Numbered from the stretch's first letter, positions 1 through 8,380 are shown. The stretch: 64,000 nucleotides of DNA from Caballeronia sp. INDeC2 (GCF_023631325.1 NZ_JALQDG010000011.1:124001-188000), one strand, 5' to 3'. Made by a program: numbers and translations. Notes: a model not told the origin generated them from the sequence alone.

Positions 1-258
1 CTGCTCGAAGCGATGGCCTGCGGCACGCCGGTCGCGGCATATCCGGTGACGGGCCCGATCGACGTGCTCGGCGAACACGGCCCTGGCGCGCTCTACGACG
101 ATCTGCGCGAAGCCTGCCTGCAGGCGCTGAAGATCGAGCGCGCCGATGCCCGCGCGTGGGCCGAGCGCTTTTCGTGGCGCGCGGCGTCGGAGCAGTTCGC
201 CTCGCATCTGCGGCAGTTCGAGCCGCGCGCCGCCAGTTCGGACCGGGCGGCCGCATGA
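1..258 (+). CDS. Glycosyltransferase family 1, C-terminal fragment (cut by window start)
   Basis: The reading frame is open from base 1, so the gene begins outside the window; 85 C-terminal residues are visible. The stretch LLEAMACGTPVAAYPV is the E-x(7)-E type nucleotide-sugar binding motif region of GT-B fold glycosyltransferases (EAMACGTPV), followed by a short helical tail that ends in an Ala/Arg-rich segment. The stop overlaps the start of the next gene as ATGA, so the two are probably translationally coupled. By family the enzyme would transfer a sugar to a lipid or glycan acceptor; the acceptor cannot be deduced from this fragment. Confidence 0.8.
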   Translation: MLEAMACGTPVAAYPVTGPIDVLGEHGPGALYDDLREACLQALKIERADARAWAERFSWRAASEQFASHLRQFEPRAASSDRAAA

Positions 259-809
259 CGCGACGCGCCGTGGCGCAGGAGAAAGCCGAAGCGAATGCAC
301 GTGCCGGGACGTACACGGCGGCCCGCGCGCGCGATCCGTTCGACGACGACGTCGAAGATATCGACGATACGTCCGCGCAACCGGCCGAGCCGCTCGGCCC
401 CGACGATCTGCCCTTCAATCCGTACAAGGGCAATCGCGGCTTCACGCGCGCCTGGCACGCGATGAAGAATTCGCTCTACGGCTTTCGCGTCGCGATCCGC
501 GAGGAAAGCGCGTTCCGTCAGGAGCTGACGCTCGCCGCGATCCTGTTGCCGTGCAGCCTCTTCGTACCGGTCGCGCCGGTGGAGCGCGCGGCGCTGATCG
601 CGTCGGTGCTGCTGGTGCTCATCGTCGAATTGCTGAATTCCAGCGTCGAGGCGGCGATCGACCGCATCTCGCTCGAACGTCACGAACTGTCGAAGCGGGC
701 GAAGGATTTCGGCAGCGCGGCGGTGATGGTCGCGCTCGGCGTTTGCGTCATCACGTGGGGCCTGATTCTGTGGCCGCTTGCATCCGCGTGGCTCGCGCGT
801 ATCTTATAA
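255..809 (+). CDS. dgkA: Diacylglycerol kinase (DgkA family)
   Basis: An inner-membrane kinase that phosphorylates diacylglycerol released by membrane-derived glycan turnover, returning phosphatidic acid to lipid synthesis. The 184-residue product is longer than the usual ~120 because of a charged, probably cytosolic N-terminal extension of about 65 residues rich in Asp/Glu. The family core follows: amphipathic helix with REESAFRQEL, two hydrophobic helices, the signature ELLNSSVEAAIDRIS containing the catalytic Glu and Asn, then KDFGSAAVMVAL and a last membrane helix. The ATG at 255 was chosen because it overlaps the upstream TGA (ATGA) and precedes the conserved core. Confidence 0.9.
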   Translation: MTRRAVAQEKAEANARAGTYTAARARDPFDDDVEDIDDTSAQPAEPLGPDDLPFNPYKGNRGFTRAWHAMKNSLYGFRVAIREESAFRQELTLAAILLPCSLFVPVAPVERAALIASVLLVLIVELLNSSVEAAIDRISLERHELSKRAKDFGSAAVMVALGVCVITWGLILWPLASAWLARIL

Positions 810-859
810 AGGAGAGCACCGCGCGCGAAGCCCGCGTCCGTGCAGCCGAACGACCGGTT

Positions 860-865
860 TATAAT
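860..865 (+). promoter_or_regulatory. Candidate -10 element upstream of the TetR gene
   Basis: A perfect TATAAT lies about 90 bases before the ATG of the TetR-family gene in a 144-base gap. No convincing -35 hexamer is visible at 16-18 bases, so this is only a candidate start region for the TetR-LOG-SDR operon. Confidence 0.4.
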
Positions 866-953
866 CGTCCGACATTCTCAAAAAATAGCAACGGAAGCGG
901 CCGCGCGAACGCTCATCCCGAGCCGACGCGGCCCGATCCCAAGGTCGGACGAC

Positions 954-1691
954 ATGGAAGCCAAACCACCCCGCCGCACCCGCGAACGGATACTCGAGTT
1001 GTCGCTGAAGTTGTTCAACGATATCGGCGAGCCGAACGTCACCACGACGACGATCGCCGAAGAGATGGAAATCAGTCCAGGCAACCTGTACTACCATTTC
1101 CGCAACAAAGACGACATCATCAACAGCATCTTCGCGCAGTTCGAGCAGCAGATTCAGAAGCGCCTGCGCTTTCCCGACGATCATCGCCCGACGATCGACG
1201 AGATGTGGTCGTATCTGCAATACATGGCGGATTTCCTCTGGACCTACCGCTTCCTGTATCGCGATCTGAACGACCTGCTCGCGCGCAACCGCACGCTCGA
1301 GACGCACTTCAAGCAGATCATCACGCACAAGGTGCACTTCGCGAGCCGGCTGTGCGAGGCGCTCGTGGCCGATCAGGAAATGGTCGCGACGCCCGAAGAG
1401 ATCAAGGTGATCGCGACGAACATCGGCGTGATCGCCACGTACTGGCTTTCGTACCAGTACGTGATGAATCCGCGCAAGTACAACGATCAGGAAGCGATCC
1501 GCGCCGAGCTGCATCAGGCAAGCCTGCATATCATCTCGATCATGGCGCCGTATCTGCGCGGACGCTCGCGCCAGCTCTTCGACGATCTCGTTTCCGGTAA
1601 GCTGCCGAAGCGCGAGTATGCAGATTTCCTGCCGCCGCGCGACGAGTCGCAGCAACTCGTATCGAAGACAGAAACAAAGGATTCCAGATAA
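954..1691 (+). CDS. TetR-family transcriptional regulator
   Basis: A 245-residue DNA-binding repressor type protein. The N-terminal helix-turn-helix is plain: RTRERILELSLKLF, then TTTTIAEEMEISPGNLYYHFRNKDDII, which is the canonical TetR recognition helix with the YYHF motif. The C-terminal ligand-binding/dimerisation part (about residues 80-225) is helical with no recognised cofactor motif. ATG 954 was preferred over an upstream in-frame start at 840 because the extra 38 residues have no family counterpart. Its stop codon is directly followed by the ATG of the LOG gene (TAAATG), so it likely heads, and may regulate, an operon with the LOG and SDR genes. Effector unknown. Confidence 0.88.
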   Translation: MEAKPPRRTRERILELSLKLFNDIGEPNVTTTTIAEEMEISPGNLYYHFRNKDDIINSIFAQFEQQIQKRLRFPDDHRPTIDEMWSYLQYMADFLWTYRFLYRDLNDLLARNRTLETHFKQIITHKVHFASRLCEALVADQEMVATPEEIKVIATNIGVIATYWLSYQYVMNPRKYNDQEAIRAELHQASLHIISIMAPYLRGRSRQLFDDLVSGKLPKREYADFLPPRDESQQLVSKTETKDSR

Positions 1692-2276
1692 ATGAAGGCA
1701 GTATGTGTCTATTGCGGCTCCTCGAACGGAGCCCGCCCCGTCTATGCGGAAGCGGCCAAGGCGTTCGGCCGCGCGCTCGTTCAGAACGATCTCTCTCTCG
1801 TGTATGGCGGCGGCCGTGTCGGCCTGATGGGCCTCATCGCCGATGAAGTGCTCGCCGCCGGTGGCCGCGCGGTCGGCGTGATTCCCGAATTGCTGCTCGC
1901 GAAGGAAGTCGGCCATACCGATCTCACCGAACTGCACGTCGTGCCCGACATGCACGAGCGCAAGAAGAAGATGGCCGATCTCTCCGATGCGTTTGTCGCG
2001 ATGCCGGGCGGCGTCGGCACGTTCGAAGAGTTTTTCGAGGTTTATACGTGGGCGCAGCTCGGCTATCACCAGAAGCCGGTCGGCCTGCTCGACGTGAACG
2101 GCTACTACGATCCGCTCCTGGCGATGCTGCGCCATACCGTCGAAGAGGGTTTCATGCGCGCGCCGTATCTGGACATGATCCAGGTCGCCGCCGAACCCGC
2201 CGGGATGATCGACAAACTCGCGCGCTACATTCCGCCCGCGAACGACAAGTGGTCCGAAAAACGCGACGCCGTCTGA
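1692..2276 (+). CDS. LOG-family cytokinin riboside 5'-monophosphate phosphoribohydrolase
   Basis: A 194-residue Rossmann-fold protein of the LOG (Lonely Guy) family. The hallmark motif is visible as MPGGVGTFEEFFEV (PGGxGTxxE), with the nucleotide-binding start VCVYCGSSNG and the active-site Arg-containing helix MHERKKKMADLSDAF. LOG enzymes cleave ribose 5-phosphate from cytokinin nucleotides or from AMP-like nucleotides; in bacteria the physiological substrate is often unclear. It starts immediately after the TetR stop and is followed 10 bases later by an SDR gene, so it is the middle gene of a three-gene operon. Confidence 0.9.
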   Translation: MKAVCVYCGSSNGARPVYAEAAKAFGRALVQNDLSLVYGGGRVGLMGLIADEVLAAGGRAVGVIPELLLAKEVGHTDLTELHVVPDMHERKKKMADLSDAFVAMPGGVGTFEEFFEVYTWAQLGYHQKPVGLLDVNGYYDPLLAMLRHTVEEGFMRAPYLDMIQVAAEPAGMIDKLARYIPPANDKWSEKRDAV

Positions 2277-2286
2277 GGTAGAGCGC

Positions 2287-3033
2287 ATGTCCAAAGTCAT
2301 CCTGATTACCGGCGCAAGCCGTGGCATCGGCCGCTCGGCCGCGGTGCTCGCCGGCGCGCGCGGCTGGTCCGTCGGCGTGAACTATGCGTCGAACGCGGCC
2401 GCCGCAGATGCGACCGTCGCGGCCGTGCAGGCGGCGGGCGGCAAGGCGATCGCCATCCACGGCGACGTGAGCGACGAAGCCGCGATCATCGCGATGTTCG
2501 ATGCGACCGAGAAAGCCTTCGGCAAGCTCGACGGCGTCGTGAACAACGCGGGCATCGTCGCGCCCGGCTCGGCGCTCGCGGATATGGACCTCGCGCGCAT
2601 GAAGCGCATCTTCGACATCAACGTGCTCGGCGCGTATCTGTGCGCGCGCGAGGCGGCGCGCCGCATGTCGACATCGCGCGGCGGCAAGGGCGGATCGCTC
2701 GTGAACGTATCGTCGGCCGCGGCGCGGCTGGGCGGTCCCGGCGAGTATGTCGATTACGCGGGATCGAAAGGCGCGATCGATACGCTGACCATCGGGCTCG
2801 CGAAGGAACTTGGGCGTGACGGCGTGCGCGTGAACGCCATCCGTCCGGGGCTGATCGAAACGGACATTCACGCGAGCGGCGGCAAGCCCGACCGCGCGCA
2901 GGTGCTGGGCGTGACGACGCCCATCGGCCGTCCGGGCACGGCGGATGAGGTCGGCGAGTCGATCGTGTGGCTGTTGTCGGATGCGTCCTCGTATGTAACG
3001 GGGGCGATTCTGGATGTGACGGGGGGGCGGTAG
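2287..3033 (+). CDS. SDR-family NAD(P)-dependent oxidoreductase
   Basis: A classical short-chain dehydrogenase of 248 residues. Visible motifs: TGASRGIG cofactor glycine motif near residue 8, NNAG near residue 90, catalytic Ser in VNVSSAAA, and the YxxxK pair as YAGSKGAIDTLT, then the RVNAIRPGLIETD segment. The substrate cannot be told from the sequence; it resembles glucose/ribitol-dehydrogenase-like SDRs. A basic/hydroxyl residue after the first beta strand is not diagnostic of NADP use. Third gene of the TetR-LOG-SDR operon, 10 bases after LOG. Confidence 0.88.
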   Translation: MSKVILITGASRGIGRSAAVLAGARGWSVGVNYASNAAAADATVAAVQAAGGKAIAIHGDVSDEAAIIAMFDATEKAFGKLDGVVNNAGIVAPGSALADMDLARMKRIFDINVLGAYLCAREAARRMSTSRGGKGGSLVNVSSAAARLGGPGEYVDYAGSKGAIDTLTIGLAKELGRDGVRVNAIRPGLIETDIHASGGKPDRAQVLGVTTPIGRPGTADEVGESIVWLLSDASSYVTGAILDVTGGR

Positions 3034-3034
3034 T

Positions 3035-3232
3035 TTAGGCGCGCTCTGGCACGGATTCGAGACGGTAGCCGCGCGCCTCGAGCATTCTCATCACGGGCGG
3101 CTCGAAAATGTGATCTTCAAGGCAGCGGCATAGTGAATGGGTCGGCGGATCGACACTGAATGGCCGGCCCCACGCGCCGTGCAATGCCAAAGACTTTATG
3201 AAGATCCGCCCCCGCGTGGCTGAGCGCGGCAT
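3035..3232 (-). CDS. Possible small protein of unknown function, or remnant
   Basis: A 65-codon frame on the minus strand fills the gap between the SDR gene and the DUF924 gene. The C-terminal half reads like real protein (GRPFSVDPP, then LEDHIFEPPVMRMLEARGYRLESVPERA in separate stretches), but no family is recognised, there is no strong ribosome-binding site, and the frame stays open upstream into the DUF924 gene, as GC-rich shadows do. It could be a genuine short gene, the decayed 3' end of one, or chance. Reported at low confidence because the 293-base gap is otherwise unexplained. Confidence 0.25.
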   Translation of the reverse strand: MPRSATRGRIFIKSLALHGAWGRPFSVDPPTHSLCRCLEDHIFEPPVMRMLEARGYRLESVPERA

Positions 3233-3326
3233 GTTCGAAGGAAAAGCGCTCAGATGATTCAAGCGGTGCGAACCGCAGCCCGATGGCCTCCAGCTCAGTA
3301 GTGCCGCGCCGTTCCGCGCCCATTTC

Positions 3327-3911
3327 TCAAAAGCCGCCGTGCTCTGCCAACCACGCTTCTTCATCGGCCGTCGTCTGTCTCCCGAGAATCCGGTTGCGAT
3401 GCGGAAAGCGCCCAAATCGTTCGATGACATCCGCATGCTCGCGCGCATAACGCAGCATCGAATCGACGCCGGTATCGTCTTTCAGCCGCTCGAAGAGCCG
3501 AACCGCCTCGCGCTGACCTTCGATGGTTTCATCGTGCTCAAACGGCATGTAGACGAACGCGCGATGGAACGCGCTCGGCATGCGCAGGTCGTCGCCCGCT
3601 TCCACCAGCTTTCGTGCGAGAGCAAGCGCGCGAGCATCCGATGCGAACGCGCGCGGCGTATGGCGATGACAGTTGCGCGAGAACTGATCGAGCAGCACGA
3701 CGAGCGCGAGCGTGGCAAGCGGCCCGCTTTCCCAAGACCGCAAACCACCCGCCTGCGCCTCGTCGAGCAACGTGCCGAATCGTTCGGTGAGCATGCGATC
3801 GAACGCGCGCTTTTTCTTCCACCAGAACTTGCGCTCGGTGCCGAACTCCGCCGAACCCGGGGCGCCGAACCAGAAGTCCAGCACCGCCTGCGCGCGAGGA
3901 TCCACGCTCAC
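3327..3911 (-). CDS. DUF924 family protein
   Basis: A 194-residue soluble protein with the complete DUF924 pattern: LDFWFG at the start, a Trp-rich KFWWKKKRAFD, LVVLLDQFSRN, AFVYMPFEHDE and the terminal FGRFPHRNRILGRQTTADEEAWL. The family is helical (TPR-like fold) and its function is unknown. The GTG start at 3911 was chosen because it overlaps the TGA of the upstream alaX gene (GTGA) and sits just before the conserved LDFWFG; no ATG lies close by. This coupling makes it the second gene of an alaX-DUF924 pair. Confidence 0.85.
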   Translation of the reverse strand: MSVDPRAQAVLDFWFGAPGSAEFGTERKFWWKKKRAFDRMLTERFGTLLDEAQAGGLRSWESGPLATLALVVLLDQFSRNCHRHTPRAFASDARALALARKLVEAGDDLRMPSAFHRAFVYMPFEHDETIEGQREAVRLFERLKDDTGVDSMLRYAREHADVIERFGRFPHRNRILGRQTTADEEAWLAEHGGF

Positions 3912-4639
3912 ACCAGTTCCAGCACCAGACGCCGCGTGCGCGCGCTCTTCTTCTCCAGCTTCGCGATGCGCAACGCGCCGATCTCTCCGGTATTGCGCAC
4001 ATGCGTGCCGCCGCACGGCTGCAGATCCACATCGTCGATGCGCAGCAGGCGCACGCGGCCGAGGCCCATCGGCGGTTTCACGCTCATCGTGCGCACGAGT
4101 TCGGGACGCGCGGCCATCTCGTCGTCGGTGATCCATTCGGTATGCACGCCGTGCGCCCCGCCGATCAGCGCGTTCAGCTTCGCTTCGACGGCTTCGCGCT
4201 CGATCGGCTCGACGGTCGCGAGATCGAGGCGCGCGTAATCGGTGGTGATGCTGCAACCGTCGACGGGAAACGGCAGCACCGCGCAGATCAGATGGCTCGC
4301 CGTATGCAGCCGCATGCGCCGATAACGCTGCGCCCAGTCGATCTCCGCGCTCACCGTGTCGCCAACCGCGAGCTTCGCCAGCGCGTCTTCCTGGCCCGGC
4401 GCGGGCACATGCACGGCGTCATCCGGCGTCGCGCCTTCGAACTTCGCCTTGCGTGTCTCGGCGATCGCGATGACCGTGCCGTCGGCGACCGTCAGCGTGC
4501 CCGCGTCGCCGGCCTGACCGCCGCCGAGCGGATAGAACACGGTCTGATCGAGGTGGATGCCCTGCTCGTCGATGGCGGTGACGGTCGCGTCGCAACGCGT
4601 CAGATAGGCGTCCTCGCGAAAGAGTGCGCGTGTGCTCAT
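3908..4639 (-). CDS. alaX: Alanyl-tRNA editing protein (AlaX type)
   Basis: A free-standing trans-editing hydrolase that clears mischarged Ser-tRNA(Ala) (or Gly-). The 243 residues contain the two zinc-binding motifs of the AlaRS editing domain: HTASH (about residue 110) and CGGTH (about residue 208), with the preceding FYPLGGGQAGD segment. There is no aminoacylation domain. It is coupled to DUF924 downstream by a GTGA overlap. The full-length alaS, with its own editing domain, lies at 51809-54433, so this is a second line of quality control. Confidence 0.9.
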   Translation of the reverse strand: MSTRALFREDAYLTRCDATVTAIDEQGIHLDQTVFYPLGGGQAGDAGTLTVADGTVIAIAETRKAKFEGATPDDAVHVPAPGQEDALAKLAVGDTVSAEIDWAQRYRRMRLHTASHLICAVLPFPVDGCSITTDYARLDLATVEPIEREAVEAKLNALIGGAHGVHTEWITDDEMAARPELVRTMSVKPPMGLGRVRLLRIDDVDLQPCGGTHVRNTGEIGALRIAKLEKKSARTRRLVLELV

Positions 4640-4734
4640 GACTTCGATTCCTTGTCTTGCGGAAAGTTAAAGACGATTCGCAGACGATGATGCATCACGC
4701 GCGCCTTGCGTGAACCGATACAAAACCGCGCGAA

Positions 4735-5148
4735 TCAACCGGGACGGTTGCGCATCCAGTCGGCCGTATCGAAGAAGGACGTCAGAAGGCGCTCGCGCAG
4801 GGCTTCGTCGATGCCGATGTCCTCCATCGCCCAAGCCATGCAGCGCAGCCACTGATCGCGCTCGCCCGATGCAATCGCGAACGGCAAATGGCGCGCCCGC
4901 AGACGCGGATGCCCGAAGCGGTCGATGTAATGGTTCGGCCCGCCCATCCAGCCGCACAAAAACCAGAAGGTCTTGTTGCGCGAATTGTCGAGCGTCGGCG
5001 GATGCAGCGCGCGGATGCCCGCGAATTCCGGCTCAAGATCCATCAGGTCGTAGAAACGGTCGACGAGCGCGCGCACGCGTTCCTCGCCGCCGATCAGTTC
5101 GAAAGCGGTCGGCCTTTGTACTTCGTCTTCGGGATTTACGTCGGTCAT
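4735..5148 (-). CDS. Group II truncated haemoglobin
   Basis: A 137-residue 2-on-2 globin. It begins with a variable acidic leader, then FELIGGEERVRALVDRFYDLM and the group II block GWMGGPNHYIDRFGHPRLRARHLPF, in which His of RARHLPF is the proximal haem ligand and the following DQWLRCM carries the group II Trp. Group II members bind oxygen tightly and are linked to redox or NO protection. It lies 17 bases downstream of the FtsX-type permease gene and may be cotranscribed with it, a pairing with no obvious functional logic. Confidence 0.9.
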   Translation of the reverse strand: MTDVNPEDEVQRPTAFELIGGEERVRALVDRFYDLMDLEPEFAGIRALHPPTLDNSRNKTFWFLCGWMGGPNHYIDRFGHPRLRARHLPFAIASGERDQWLRCMAWAMEDIGIDEALRERLLTSFFDTADWMRNRPG

Positions 5149-5165
5149 TGCTTTGATTCAGAAAA

Positions 5166-7757
5166 CTACGCGTCGCGCAGGGACTGCAACGCCGGGCGCG
5201 CCAGCACGCGCCGCAGGCTCAGCCAGCCGCCGAGCCCGGCGCATGCGACGCCCGCGACGATGCCCGTCGGCACGAGCCACGGATTGAAATCGATATGAAA
5301 CTCGAACACGCGCGCCGCGAGCACATAGCCGATGGCCTGCGCGCCGATCGCCGCCATCAGCCCCGACAGCGCGCCGACGGCCACGAACTCCGCGATCTGC
5401 ACCGAGCGCACCTGCTTGTGCGATGCGCCGAGCGCGCGCAGCAGCGCCGACTCGCGCACGCGTTCGTCGCGCGTGCCGGCGAGCGCCGCGTACAGCACGA
5501 GCACGCCCGCCGCTAGCGTGAAGATGAACAGGAACTGCACCGCACCGATCACCTGCGCGAGCGTGCGATGGATTTGCGCGAGGATCGGCGCGATATCGAT
5601 GGCCGTCACGTTCGGATAACGTGCGACGAGGCCGTCGATCACGCGCTGTTCTTCCGTCGGCAGATGAAAGCTCGTGATGAATGTCGCGGGAAGATCGGCG
5701 AGCGCCTCGGGCGGCATCAGCACGAAGAAGTTGACCTTGAACGAATTCCAGTCGACCTTGCGCACGCTCGTCACGGGCGCTTCGACCGGCAGCCCGGCGA
5801 CATCGAAACGCAGCGTGTCGCCCATCTTCACGCGGATGGTCTTCGCGATGCCCTCTTCGATCGACACCTGCGGCTTGCCGTCCTTGCCGAACCATGCGCC
5901 TTGCGTCAAGCGGTTGTCGCCGGGCAGCTCGGTCGTGTACGACAGGTTGAATTCGCGATCGACGAGGCGCTTCGCATCGGCCTTGTCGTAGTTGTCCGGA
6001 TTCACCGCTTTGCCGTTGATGGCGACGAGGCGCGCGCGGACCATCGGCGAAAGCGCGGCGTTCGGCTGGCCGTGCGTGTGCAGGTAGTCGAGCACGCCCT
6101 GGCGCTGGTCAGGCTGAATGTCGATGAGAAACTGATTCGGCGCGTCGGGCGGGGTCGCGTCGCGCCAGCCCTTGATGAGATCGTTGCGCGTCATCCCGAT
6201 GAGCAGCAGACACATCAAGCCGATGCCGAGCGCGGTGATCTGCAGCGCGCTCGATCCGCTGCGCCGCTCCAGCGACGCGAGCGCATAACGCCAGCCGACG
6301 CCCGCGCGGCTCTTCTCGCGGCGCACGAAGCGCGCCGCCGCCCAGAGCGCCGCGCGCGCGATCACGCCGAAGACGAGCAGCCCGGCCGCGAAGCCGCCCG
6401 CGACAATGCCGCCCAGCTTCACTTCGCCCGCCGCGACGATCAGGAGCGCCGCGAACAGCAGCACGCCGACGCCGTACGCCGCATACGCGACGCGCTGGGC
6501 ATCGCCGAGTTCACGACGGATCACATGGACCGGCGGCACTCGCGTGATCGGCAGGAGCGGCGGCAGCGCGAAGCCGAGCAGGAGCACGAGGCCCATCGCG
6601 ATGCCTTGCAGCGCCGGCCACACGCTCGGCTGCGGCAACTCGACATCGACGAGCGAGCCGAGCCAGTTCAGCAGCATGAGATGACCGCCGAAACCCAGCA
6701 CGACGCCGGCCACGCCGCCGATCACGCCGATCGCGAGGAATTCGTTCAGAAAGAGCGCGCGCAGCGTGCGCTGGCTGACGCCGAGACAGCGCATCGCCGC
6801 GCAGCCGTCGAGATGCCGCCGCGCGAAACGATGCGCCGCCATCGCGATCGCGACCGCCGCGAGCAGCGCCGTCAGCAGCGAGACGAGCGTGAGAAAGTGG
6901 CTCGCGCGATCGATCGTCTGACGCACCTGCGGCTGGCCGTCGGACAGCGATTCCAGGCCGACGCCGCGCAGTTTGCCGCCATCGACCTGCTCGCGCGCGA
7001 ATTTCGCGAACTGCTCGACCTGGCTGTCGGAACCGGCGACGAGCAATCGATACGTCACGCGGCTGCCGTAGCCGACGAGTCCCGTGCCCGCGATCTCGTC
7101 GGCGCGCATCATGAGGCGCGGCGAGAAGTTGATGAACGAGAAGCCGCGATCCAGCTCGCGCGTGATGACGCCCGCGACCATGAACGTGCGCGTGCCGACC
7201 TTGACCGTGCCGCCGACCCGCGTCTTGAGCGCATCGAGCAAGGCAGGGTCGACCCAGACGGTGCCGGGCGCGGGAATGCCGTGCGCGGGCGCATCGGCGG
7301 CGTCGGTGCCGGGCGCGATGCGCAGTGCGCCGCGCAACGGATAACCCTGCGTCACGCCCTTGATCGCCGCGAGCCTCGATAGCGGCTCCGCAGCCGTCGA
7401 ACTGATCATGCTGGGGAAAATCGTGGTGCCTGCAGTAGCGAGTCCGAGCGACTTCGCTTCGGTCGCGAACATCGGATCGACGGGGTGATCGGCGCGCACG
7501 ACGAAATCGGCGGCGATCATCTGACGGCCGTCGCGCGCGAGGCCTTGACGCATGCGATCCGCAAGAAATCCGACGCTCGACAGTGCGGCCACGGCTAGCA
7601 CCAGCGCGAGCAGGAGCATCGTGAGCTCGCCCGCGCGCCAGTCTCGCGCTGTCATGCGCCATGCCTGGTGCACCGTCTGTACGAAACCGAGTTTGATGGC
7701 GGGATGCGAACGCCCTGCCTTGACTGCAGCCTGATCGTTCCGGAATGCGGTGCTCAA
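5166..7757 (-). CDS. ABC-type permease of the FtsX/LolE superfamily (YbbP-like)
   Basis: An 863-residue inner-membrane protein resembling the YbbP type of macrolide/lipoprotein-export permeases. Features in order: a cytosolic leader ending in RMTARDWRAGEL, TM1 (MLLLALVLAVAALSSVGF), a ~215-residue periplasmic domain, an FtsX core of three helices with RRHLDGCAAMRCLGVSQRTL, extra helices, a second periplasmic domain, and a second FtsX core (RESALLRALGASHKQVRS). The TTG start at 7757 overlaps the DUF4126 stop (TTGA); the alternative ATG at 7655 would drop a leader that resembles the conserved cytosolic N-terminus. YbbP normally partners the ATPase YbbA; no ATPase gene is adjacent here. Confidence 0.85.
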   Translation of the reverse strand: MSTAFRNDQAAVKAGRSHPAIKLGFVQTVHQAWRMTARDWRAGELTMLLLALVLAVAALSSVGFLADRMRQGLARDGRQMIAADFVVRADHPVDPMFATEAKSLGLATAGTTIFPSMISSTAAEPLSRLAAIKGVTQGYPLRGALRIAPGTDAADAPAHGIPAPGTVWVDPALLDALKTRVGGTVKVGTRTFMVAGVITRELDRGFSFINFSPRLMMRADEIAGTGLVGYGSRVTYRLLVAGSDSQVEQFAKFAREQVDGGKLRGVGLESLSDGQPQVRQTIDRASHFLTLVSLLTALLAAVAIAMAAHRFARRHLDGCAAMRCLGVSQRTLRALFLNEFLAIGVIGGVAGVVLGFGGHLMLLNWLGSLVDVELPQPSVWPALQGIAMGLVLLLGFALPPLLPITRVPPVHVIRRELGDAQRVAYAAYGVGVLLFAALLIVAAGEVKLGGIVAGGFAAGLLVFGVIARAALWAAARFVRREKSRAGVGWRYALASLERRSGSSALQITALGIGLMCLLLIGMTRNDLIKGWRDATPPDAPNQFLIDIQPDQRQGVLDYLHTHGQPNAALSPMVRARLVAINGKAVNPDNYDKADAKRLVDREFNLSYTTELPGDNRLTQGAWFGKDGKPQVSIEEGIAKTIRVKMGDTLRFDVAGLPVEAPVTSVRKVDWNSFKVNFFVLMPPEALADLPATFITSFHLPTEEQRVIDGLVARYPNVTAIDIAPILAQIHRTLAQVIGAVQFLFIFTLAAGVLVLYAALAGTRDERVRESALLRALGASHKQVRSVQIAEFVAVGALSGLMAAIGAQAIGYVLAARVFEFHIDFNPWLVPTGIVAGVACAGLGGWLSLRRVLARPALQSLRDA

Positions 7758-8380
7758 TCGTGCTTGCTCCGCAGCCGGGTTATGCGGTCCGAGCTCGGCA
7801 ACATGTGCTTGGCCATGCGCGATACGCCGCCGTGCACGCCGCGCGCGAGCCGCGGCAGCGCCCATCCCGCGAGCACCAGAAACGCGAGCAAAAGCAGGAG
7901 GAACAGGAACGGCACGAAGAGCGCGAGCGTGATGCCCGCGAGCGCGCCGACGTCCTCGGTCGTCGAAGCCGCCCAGTTCGACACGGGCTCCGGCGACAGA
8001 TTGATGAGCGCGCGCGTGCCCGCCTTCGCAAAATGCGATGCCCCGGCGAGCGTGCCGCCCGCGAGCGCCGCGATGGTGAGCATGGCCGGATCGGCATGGC
8101 CGAGCGAGCCGGCCGCGAGCACGGCGCCCGCCGGAATGCGGATGAACGTGTGAACCGCGTCCCACAGGGAATCGACGGCGGGGATTTTGTCGGCGAGGAA
8201 TTCGACGAGCGCGAGCACCGCCGCGACGCCGATCACCCACGGCGAGCCGAGCACCGCGAGCGTATCCGGCAGATGAACGAGTCCCATGCGCTGGAACATG
8301 CCGGCGATGAAGACGGTGAGGTACAGGCGCAGCCCGCTCGCCCATGACAGGCCCGCTGCGAGCGAAAGTGACTCAAGCAT
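7754..8380 (-). CDS. DUF4126 membrane protein
   Basis: A 208-residue integral membrane protein with about five hydrophobic segments. The N-terminus LSLAAGLSWASGLRLYLTVF and the loop EFLADKIPAVDSLWDAVHTFIRIPAGA match the DUF4126 family, whose function is unknown. A good ribosome-binding site (GGGAGG) precedes the ATG at 8380, which was preferred to an upstream in-frame start. Its stop overlaps the probable TTG start of the YbbP-like permease, so the two membrane proteins are translationally coupled and may act together. Confidence 0.85.
   Translation of the reverse strand: MLESLSLAAGLSWASGLRLYLTVFIAGMFQRMGLVHLPDTLAVLGSPWVIGVAAVLALVEFLADKIPAVDSLWDAVHTFIRIPAGAVLAAGSLGHADPAMLTIAALAGGTLAGASHFAKAGTRALINLSPEPVSNWAASTTEDVGALAGITLALFVPFLFLLLLLAFLVLAGWALPRLARGVHGGVSRMAKHMLPSSDRITRLRSKHD

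Noticed and set aside
5166..8345. One continuous 1059-codon frame spanning the permease and DUF4126
   Set aside because: The first ~196 codons are the shadow of the DUF4126 gene in another frame; not a fusion protein.
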